Assembly (NCBI GenBank): GCA_013286985.1
Contig: JABDEQ010000011.1
Coordinates: 1-27,782 of the forward strand
Origin: Bacteroidota bacterium
GTDB lineage: Bacteria; Bacteroidota; Bacteroidia; Sphingobacteriales; Sphingobacteriaceae
DNA: 27,782 nucleotides
Direction: 5' to 3'
Positions 22,115-27,782 of this stretch are shown piece after piece (the stretch's first letter is position 1; every line of letters begins with the position of its first letter). A program made the position numbers and the translations under genes. The notes under the pieces were generated by a model. That model saw nothing but the letters and a program-made list of their open reading frames with translations. It made no database searches and had not been told where the DNA came from.

Positions 22115-22999
22115 ATGACAAAGATTTGGTTTATAACAGGCAGCTCCCGCGGATTAGGGCGCAGCCTTACAGAAGCAGTGTTAGCTGTTGGCGATAAAGT
22201 TGCAGCAACAGCCCGCAATATTGAACAATTAAATGACCTTGTTGAGAAATATAAGGATAACATCTATCCTATAAAATTGGATGTTACCGATTATGCGCAG
22301 GTTCACAAGGCAGTTGCCGACACTATTGCTCATTTTGGAAAAATTGATGTTTTGGTAAACAATGCCGGCTTCGGTATTGTAGGTGCTACGGAGGCTTATA
22401 CAGACGAACAGATTCGCAGTCAGCTGGAAACAAATTTGTATGCGCCGATAGAAATAACACGTGCCGTGTTGCCTTATATGCGTAAGGAACGTTCGGGCCG
22501 TATTTTACAGATCAGTTCAATTGGCGGTCGTGTGGGAAACCCGGGGATCTCCATTTACCAGGCAGCCAAGTTTGGTTTGGGCGGATTCAGCGAAGCATTA
22601 GCAAAAGAAGTTGCGCCGTTAGGCATATTGGTAACTTGTGTTGAGCCTGGCGGTTTCCGTACCGATTGGGCGGGCGACTCGATGACCTATGCGCCGCAGG
22701 TTGAAGGTTATGAAACTACCGTAGACAAAAGAAGCGAGATGTTTAAAAGCAAACAATTTGTTCCCATGGGCGATCCAGATAAAGCTGCAAAAGTAATGGT
22801 TGATTTAGCTGCAAACCCAACGCCGCCGGTACACCTGGTATTGGGAAGTGAAGCCATAGGCATGTTAAAAAATGCTAACGCAGCCAGGGATACTGAAATG
22901 GAAAAATGGATGCCTGTAAGTGTTTCAACCGATCATGATGAGGCTGAAAATTTCCTGGAAACAGAAATGGGTAAATCATTTTTTGTGCCTAAAAAATAA
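22115..22999 (+). CDS. Short-chain dehydrogenase/reductase
   Basis: 294 residues. Cofactor motif TGSSRGLG at 8-15, DVT at 56-58, NNAG at 82-85, catalytic Ser134 (LQISSIGG), Tyr148 and Lys152 (YQAAK). An arginine after the second strand (ATARNIEQL) points to NADPH. The C-terminal stretch PTPPVHLVLGSEAIGMLKNA is typical of the subgroup of SDRs often annotated as retinol dehydrogenase-like or carbonyl reductases. Substrate unknown. The upstream direct repeats and the downstream araC-type gene suggest a small regulated pair, though a strong hairpin at 23009-23055 separates the transcripts. Confidence 0.9.
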   Translation: MTKIWFITGSSRGLGRSLTEAVLAVGDKVAATARNIEQLNDLVEKYKDNIYPIKLDVTDYAQVHKAVADTIAHFGKIDVLVNNAGFGIVGATEAYTDEQIRSQLETNLYAPIEITRAVLPYMRKERSGRILQISSIGGRVGNPGISIYQAAKFGLGGFSEALAKEVAPLGILVTCVEPGGFRTDWAGDSMTYAPQVEGYETTVDKRSEMFKSKQFVPMGDPDKAAKVMVDLAANPTPPVHLVLGSEAIGMLKNANAARDTEMEKWMPVSVSTDHDEAENFLETEMGKSFFVPKK

Positions 23000-23008
23000 A
23001 GACCAAAG

Positions 23009-23055
23009 AAAACCATTTTAAGCGCTCGCTTGCAACGAGCGCTTAAAATGGTTTT
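23009..23055 (+). terminator. 20-bp perfect hairpin after the SDR gene
   Basis: The arms 23009-23028 and 23036-23055 are exact reverse complements around the 7-base loop CTTGCAA. The core GCGCTCG...CGAGCGC is repeated in a degenerate, inverted form at 23112-23134. No long T tract follows beyond TTTTA. Confidence 0.75.
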
Positions 23056-23111
23056 ACGCTTGTAACATGTATTTTTGTTAATTATGGGCGATGCAATTGC
23101 CCGGCCACATT

Positions 23112-23134
23112 AAGCACTCGTTGCAAACGAGCGC
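23112..23134 (+). repeat. Second, degenerate copy of the CTCGTTGCAA palindrome
   Basis: AGCACTCGTTGC-AAACGAGCGC differs from the reverse complement of 23020-23042 at three positions. Its TTG (23121-23123) is the -33 element of the araC promoter. Confidence 0.6.
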
Positions 23135-23151
23135 AAGAGAAACTATATTTG
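23121..23151 (+). promoter_or_regulatory. Promoter of the AraC-type gene
   Basis: TTG at 23121-23123, 20-base spacer, TATATTTG at 23144-23151 (exact TAnnTTTG). The ATG at 23160 is 9 bases after the box, so the leader is a few bases long at most. Confidence 0.65.
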
Positions 23152-23159
23152 AATAAAGC

Positions 23160-23966
23160 ATGGCATCAACAGAAGCAAATATCAGTCCCAGAATATTGTA
23201 TTCCTGCTATTCGAACGTAAGCAGGGACGGCGAGCAGTTTATCCCGCAGCATATTTTCGGGTTTATTGTGTCGGGCAGTACTACGGTTGGCATGGATGGC
23301 AAATCATATACCTTTAATACAGGCGACTTTAGGTTTTTACGTAAAAACCAGCTGGCTAAATTTGTTAAGCAACCCCCGCCAGGCGGCGAGTTTAAAACGA
23401 TTTCGATAACGATGGATGAGGGTACTTTGCGCAGTGTTAGTGAAGAGCTTAACCTGACCGCCGATAGACCCTATACAGGTGAAAGCGCACTGACGCTAAA
23501 GCCCAATAATTTGTTTCGGAATTATATCGGCTCGTTGGCGCCTTATATGGATGGTGTGCAGGAAATCAGCAAAACGCTTACCGCTTTAAAAGTGAAAGAA
23601 GCTATTATGATATTGCTGCAAACCAACCCCGAACTAAAGAATGTACTGTTTGATTTTAGCGAACCCGGTAAAATTGATTTGGAAGCCTTTATGAATAAAA
23701 ACTATAAGTTCAATGTTGATATTACCCGGTTCGCTTATCTCACAGGGCGCAGTTTGGCCACCTTTAAAAGGGATTTTGCAAAAATATTTCATACTTCGCC
23801 CAACAGGTGGCTGCAACTAAAGCGGCTTGGCGATGCCTACTATCTACTCAAAGAAAAAGGCTGGAAAACATCGGATGTGTATATGGAAGTTGGGTTTAAA
23901 GATTTTTCACATTTTTCTTATGCTTTTAAGAAAACCTATGGTGTTGCGCCGTCTACGGTGGCTTGA
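23160..23966 (+). CDS. AraC-family transcriptional regulator
   Basis: 268 residues. The N-terminal ~150 residues form a cupin-like sensor of the ExsA/AraC N-terminal type (QFIPQHIFGFIVSGSTTVGM, KSYTFNTGDFRFLRKNQLA). The C-terminal ~100 residues hold two helix-turn-helix motifs: NVDITRFAYLTGRSLATFKR and, after SPNRWLQLKRL, DVYMEVGFKDFSHFSYAFKK, closing with YGVAPS. Family members bind tandem direct repeats as activators. The SDR gene immediately upstream has exactly such repeats in its promoter and is the obvious candidate target; this is inference. The promoter overlaps a palindromic repeat. Confidence 0.9.
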   Translation: MASTEANISPRILYSCYSNVSRDGEQFIPQHIFGFIVSGSTTVGMDGKSYTFNTGDFRFLRKNQLAKFVKQPPPGGEFKTISITMDEGTLRSVSEELNLTADRPYTGESALTLKPNNLFRNYIGSLAPYMDGVQEISKTLTALKVKEAIMILLQTNPELKNVLFDFSEPGKIDLEAFMNKNYKFNVDITRFAYLTGRSLATFKRDFAKIFHTSPNRWLQLKRLGDAYYLLKEKGWKTSDVYMEVGFKDFSHFSYAFKKTYGVAPSTVA

Positions 23967-24009
23967 TTTTAACTCAGATCCTGCTGCATTTTAAAATCCG
24001 GGGAAGGTG

Positions 24010-24176
24010 AAATGACAAAAACGCGCCGTAGGTGCAAAATATCGGTAGAATATTGTTTTAAAGCATTTATGCGTGCCGTAGGTACGTTACATGCCCGCGG
24101 ATAGGTTTCGTACCGATGGCACGGATATGGTTATTGATTTTTTTCTACCGAGATTTGACTCCGATGGAGTCTTTCT
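24010..24176 (-). repeat. Dispersed ~170-bp repeat, copy C (inverted)
   Basis: Reverse orientation relative to copies at 3791 and 11556: AATGACAAAAACGCGCCGTA at one end and the hairpin GACTCC-gat-GGAGTC (24157-24171) at the other. It contains GGTTTCGTACCGATGGCAC and CGTGCCGTAGGTACGT, which are complementary to one another in part (GTGCC...GGTAC with GTACC...GGCAC). Confidence 0.85.
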
Positions 24177-24230
24177 CCTGATTTATTATACCTGTCGTGG
24201 GTATGATAATCTTCACATACCAATAAAAAA

Positions 24231-24252
24231 GCCCCGGGCACTACTCCGGGGC
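24231..24252 (-). terminator. Terminator downstream of the ribonucleotide reductase gene
   Basis: GCCCCGG (24231-24237) pairs with CCGGGGC (24246-24252). On the minus strand the stem is followed by seven T bases (complement of the A run 24224-24230). It lies about 230 bases beyond the stop of the minus-strand nrdJ-like gene. Confidence 0.75.
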
Positions 24253-24484
24253 CAACTTACATAAACTATAAAACTGAACACAAAACGCCGGGTTAAGCTT
24301 AAAGCTAAAAGACTAAAGCGTAAAGCTTTTTGTCTCATTATCAATCGTCACTAATCGTCCTTTAGCTTTAATTGTTTAAGTCATTAGGCCACTGGTCATT
24401 TTTCATTGCCGCTTTCACTTATCACCAATTACCGTTTTAGCTTTGTTTATATTCATCTTTCCGCACTGTTCCATCATCATTTGC
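24253..24484. other. Non-coding 3' region of the ribonucleotide reductase gene
   Basis: About 230 bases between the terminator and the stop codon at 24485. The stretch 24297-24375 is low in complexity, with repeated AAAGCTAAAAG-type words similar to 5471-5523. No gene or further structure is seen. Confidence 0.4.
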
Positions 24485-27400
24485 TTACGAACATCCCATG
24501 GAATTACCGCAGTTTAGGCACTTATAGCAAGTGCCCGAACGTATGGTGGTATGTCCGCAGGTGCTGCAGGCAGGGGCGTCGCTTTGTACGCCCATACTTA
24601 CATCAAAACTATATTTTTTACTGTTTTTGTTATCTGTGGCGACAGGTCTGCTCATCGGTTCAAACACGTTGGTATCATCCGGGTTAAAATCGCTGTTGTC
24701 CATTTGCGGGTTGCCGGTAATGCCGTTCTGATCTGTTATTACGTGAACCAGGTCGGTACGGTTTTGATATTCGTAGCCCAGCATCCTGAAAATATAATCA
24801 ATAATAGAGGTTGCGCTTTTTATATTGGCATGGCCAACCACCATTCCGGCAGGTTCAAAACGGGTAAAGGTAAACTTCTCTACATATTCTTCCAACGGCA
24901 CACCGTACTGTAAACCAACCGATACCGCAATGGCAAAACAGTTCATTAATGAGCGAAAGGTTGCCCCTTCTTTGTGCATATCCACAAAAATTTCGCCCAG
25001 GGTGCCGTCCTCATATTCACCGGTACGGACAAATACGGTTTGGCCATCAATGCTGGCTTTTTGGGTATAGCCCCGGCGCTTAAACGGCAAACTCTTTTTT
25101 TGTACCACGCGCGATAGCTGCCGCATAAAGCTGGTATCGTGTGATTTTTCGATAATGGCGATAGCGGCTTCAATTACCTGTTCCGGAGTTAAATCGCTGA
25201 GTTTTACATTGGCCGCTTTTCCTAAAACTTCTTCAACGGTGTCCAATTTTTCATCGGCAATAACTTCTTCTTCCTTAACATCCGATTTGGTCGACAATGG
25301 CTGCGATAACTTGCAACCATCACGATAAAGGGCATTAGCTTTTAAACCCAGCTGCCATGATAGTTTGTAGCAATCTTTTATCTCATCAACCTTAGCCTCA
25401 TTAGGTAAATTGATTGTTTTAGAGATAGCACCCGACAGGAAGGGCTGTGCGGCGGCCATCATTTTAATATGGCCATGTGAGTGTATGAAGCGTTCGCCTT
25501 TTGCGCCGCATTTGTTTGCGCAATCAAATATGGGGTAATGCTCTTTTTTCAGATATGGGGCACCTTCAATGGTCATGGTACCGCAGATGTACTCGTTGGC
25601 TTCGGCAATTTGCTTGCGGCTAAAGCCCAACCCGCGTAATACGTTAAAGTCGGGCGCATTGTATTGTTCGGAGGCAAAGCCCAAACGTTTTAAACAATCT
25701 TCCCCAAGGCTCCAAATATTAAATGCAAAGCTAATTTCAAAAGCGGCTATAAGCCCTTTGTCGAGGCTCTCCAGTTCATCATCTGTTAAACCTTTTGCTT
25801 TTAAGCTTTCGTAATTGATGTGAGGGGCACCATTTAGAGTAGCCGCTCCCTTGGCGTAGTTAACTATAGCAGTCACTTCGTGCCCGGCATAACCTAAATT
25901 ACTTAAAGCCTCAGGAACTGCCTGATTAATAATTTTGAAATAACCGCCGCCCGAAAGCTTTTTGAATTTAACCAGAGCAAAATCGGGTTCGATACCGGTG
26001 GTATCGCAATCCATTACTAATCCTATGGTTCCGGTAGGGGCAATTACGGTTGTTTGTGCATTGCGGTAGCCATATTTTTCGCCCATTTCAACGGCCTTAT
26101 CCCAGGCGTTGCAGGCTGCTGATAACAGGTAATCGGGGCATTGTCCCTGGTCAATTCCGGGAGGCGCAATTTCCAGTCCTTCGTAATTGCCGGTAGAATT
26201 ATAGGCAGCATAACGATGATTACGCATTACACGCAGCATATGCTGTTTGTTATCGTCAAAACGTTTAAAGGTTCCCAGTTCGCGGGCCATTTCGGCCGAA
26301 GTTGCATAAGCCGTTCCGGTCATAATTGCGGTGATAGCGCCACCTATGGCGCGCGCTTTTTTGCTATCGTAAGGGATACCATTTACCATCAATGCCGAGC
26401 CAAGGTTAGCATAACCCAAACCAAGGGTGCGGTAATCGTATGATAACTGCGCCACTTCTTTTGACGGGAACTGCGCCATCAACACAGATATTTCCAGTAC
26501 GATGGTCCAGATGCGGCAGGTGTGTTCAAATCCTTTTACATCAAAAACGCGGGTTTTAGGGTCAAAGAAATGAGCCAGGTTAATGGATGCCAGGTTGCAG
26601 GCGGTATTATCCAGAAACATGTATTCCGAGCAAGGGTTTGATGCGTTGATACGCCCACCTTCGGGACAGGTATGCCACTCGTTAATGGTGGTATCAAACT
26701 GCACACCCGGATCGGCACAGGCCCAGGCAGCAAAGGCAATGTCGTCCCACAGCTTTTGTGCCGATACTGATTTAACCGCCTTGCCGCTTATGCGGCTCGT
26801 TAAGTCCCAGGGTTGCTGCTTTTCGAGCGCTTTAAAAAAGCTGTTGGAGATACGTACCGAGTTATTTGAATTTTGCCCGGATACAGTGCGGTAAGCTTCT
26901 CCCTCATAATCGGACGAGTAGCCTGCGGCGATTAGAGCTGCTACTTTTTTCTCTTCTTCAACTTTCCAGTTAATAAAGCTTTCTATTTCGGGGTGATCCA
27001 GATCCAAACAAACCATTTTGGCGGCACGACGAGTTGTTCCGCCTGATTTGATGGCCCCGGCGGCCCTATCGCCAATTTTCAGGAACGACATTAAGCCAGA
27101 CGAATAACCACCACCGGCCAGTTTTTCATTATCGCCCCTTATTTTGGAGAAGTTGGTGCCCACGCCAGATCCGTATTTGAAAATACGCGCCTCACGTACC
27201 CACAGGTCCATAATGCCGCCCTCGTTTACCAGATCGTCATCAACAGAAAGAATAAAACAAGCGTGTGGCTGCGGGCGCTCATAGGCCGAGGTCGATTTGC
27301 TTAATTCTTCGGTAACAGGGTCAACAAAATAATGTCCCTGCGGCTTGCCTGTAATGTTATATGAGCTGTATAGCCCGGTGTTGAACCATTGCGGTGAGTT

Positions 27401-27782
27401 GGGCGCTGCCAACTGCCCGGTAATGGTATAAACTATTTCATCATAAAAAATCTCCGCATCATTTGGCGAAGCAAAATAGCCATAGCGCATACCCCAGTCT
27501 TTCCAGCAGTTGGCCATACGGTGGGCAACTTGTTTTATGCTTCTTTCGCCACCGTCGGTACCATCGGCCTGGGGTACACCTGTTCTGCGGAAATACTTTT
27601 GGGCCAAAATATCAGTAGCTACCTGCGACCACGTGGAGGGTACTTCCACATCGTTCATTTCAAACACGGCATCGCCCGAGGGATTACGGATAACAGACGA
27701 GCGTTTTTCGTATTTAAACAAATCAAATACGTTGGTATTTTCTTTGCTGAAGTGCCTTTGAATTACTAATCCTTTGTCACTT
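24485..27782 (-). CDS. nrdJ: Adenosylcobalamin-dependent (class II) ribonucleotide reductase, 5' end cut
   Basis: The frame is open to the window edge, so the start lies just outside; the visible part has 1098 codons. A TTG at 27721 is not the start, because the frame continues upstream through VIQRHF..ENTNVFDLFKYE, as in NrdJ N-termini. Counting from the first visible codon: radical/catalytic segment NPCSE with Asn382, Cys384, Glu386; the redox pair Cys175 (PHACFILS) and Cys395, eleven residues after Cys384, as in Thermotoga NrdJ (322/333); APTGTIGLVMDCDTTGIEPD is a further signature. The C-terminus has CSTC and CYKCLNC, a cysteine-rich tail that passes electrons or binds zinc. It makes deoxyribonucleotides without oxygen and needs vitamin B12; no B12 genes are in the window. 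Confidence 0.95.
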   Translation of the reverse strand, partial: SDKGLVIQRHFSKENTNVFDLFKYEKRSSVIRNPSGDAVFEMNDVEVPSTWSQVATDILAQKYFRRTGVPQADGTDGGERSIKQVAHRMANCWKDWGMRYGYFASPNDAEIFYDEIVYTITGQLAAPNSPQWFNTGLYSSYNITGKPQGHYFVDPVTEELSKSTSAYERPQPHACFILSVDDDLVNEGGIMDLWVREARIFKYGSGVGTNFSKIRGDNEKLAGGGYSSGLMSFLKIGDRAAGAIKSGGTTRRAAKMVCLDLDHPEIESFINWKVEEEKKVAALIAAGYSSDYEGEAYRTVSGQNSNNSVRISNSFFKALEKQQPWDLTSRISGKAVKSVSAQKLWDDIAFAAWACADPGVQFDTTINEWHTCPEGGRINASNPCSEYMFLDNTACNLASINLAHFFDPKTRVFDVKGFEHTCRIWTIVLEISVLMAQFPSKEVAQLSYDYRTLGLGYANLGSALMVNGIPYDSKKARAIGGAITAIMTGTAYATSAEMARELGTFKRFDDNKQHMLRVMRNHRYAAYNSTGNYEGLEIAPPGIDQGQCPDYLLSAACNAWDKAVEMGEKYGYRNAQTTVIAPTGTIGLVMDCDTTGIEPDFALVKFKKLSGGGYFKIINQAVPEALSNLGYAGHEVTAIVNYAKGAATLNGAPHINYESLKAKGLTDDELESLDKGLIAAFEISFAFNIWSLGEDCLKRLGFASEQYNAPDFNVLRGLGFSRKQIAEANEYICGTMTIEGAPYLKKEHYPIFDCANKCGAKGERFIHSHGHIKMMAAAQPFLSGAISKTINLPNEAKVDEIKDCYKLSWQLGLKANALYRDGCKLSQPLSTKSDVKEEEVIADEKLDTVEEVLGKAANVKLSDLTPEQVIEAAIAIIEKSHDTSFMRQLSRVVQKKSLPFKRRGYTQKASIDGQTVFVRTGEYEDGTLGEIFVDMHKEGATFRSLMNCFAIAVSVGLQYGVPLEEYVEKFTFTRFEPAGMVVGHANIKSATSIIDYIFRMLGYEYQNRTDLVHVITDQNGITGNPQMDNSDFNPDDTNVFEPMSRPVATDNKNSKKYSFDVSMGVQSDAPACSTCGHTTIRSGTCYKCLNCGNSMGCS

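Noticed and set aside
24406..24913. Plus-strand ORFs of 66-120 codons opposite the 3' part of nrdJ
   Set aside because: They are antisense frames of a strongly conserved gene, without domain, promoter or codon bias of their own.
24485..27721. Complete nrdJ gene starting at a TTG codon at 27721
   Set aside because: The frame stays open to the window edge and the upstream codons resemble the normal NrdJ N-terminus, so the gene is cut by the window.

Overview
The window looks like the chromosome of a Bacteroidota of the Sphingobacteriaceae type; Mucilaginibacter or a close relative is my best guess. The reasons are the moderate GC content with AT-rich gaps, several promoters of the Bacteroidota form (TTG, about 18-20 bases, TAnnTTTG), almost no Shine-Dalgarno sequences, and the gene repertoire: TonB C-terminal proteins with YwqK/MORN-like repeats, OmpW/PorT-like barrels, GlxA and AraC regulators, and many short palindromic repeats. 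The genus was not tested by any search.

Layout. 1-2053 (minus): end of a surface-polysaccharide or nucleotide-sugar operon (GT-B-like protein, SpsF-like cytidylyltransferase, start of a transketolase N-terminal subunit). 2360-3685: APC permease. 3686-4460: no protein gene, but a dispersed repeat (copy A) broken by a MITE-like insertion, then a probable small RNA with its own promoter, a tRNA-like three-way junction and a terminator. 4461-6461 (minus): GlxA-type regulator and a Tat-exported sugar isomerase-like protein. 6675-8926: GbsR/MarR regulator with a palindrome over its promoter, tRNA-Gln(CUG), a methyltransferase and an SDR. 9007-11422: TonB-like secreted protein and an EndoH/EndoF1-like GH18 protein lacking a signal peptide. 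11423-11855: repeat copy B. 11856-15108: glnS and an unrecognised secreted protein. 15166-18769 (minus): AmiD-like amidase lipoprotein, small exported His/Asp-rich protein, CsbD-like protein plus S41 peptidase. 18968-20935: outer-membrane barrel, HxlR regulator with a DinB/DUF1569-like protein, divergent DoxX-like protein. 20936-23966: nested inverted repeat, peptidase E, SDR, AraC regulator. 23967-24484: repeat copy C and a terminator. 24485-27782 (minus): coenzyme B12-dependent ribonucleotide reductase, cut by the window edge.

Most genes are ordinary housekeeping or accessory functions in single-gene or two-gene units. The most interesting material lies between genes: a candidate tRNA-like small RNA at 4309-4462; a family of about 170-bp repeats in three copies whose end hairpin shows compensatory base changes; a MITE-like element inserted in one of those copies; two perfectly tandem 22-bp half sites in front of the SDR gene that sits next to an araC gene; and an 18-bp palindrome over the gbsR promoter. 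I did not find a CRISPR array, phage, transposase gene, toxin-antitoxin pair or defence system.
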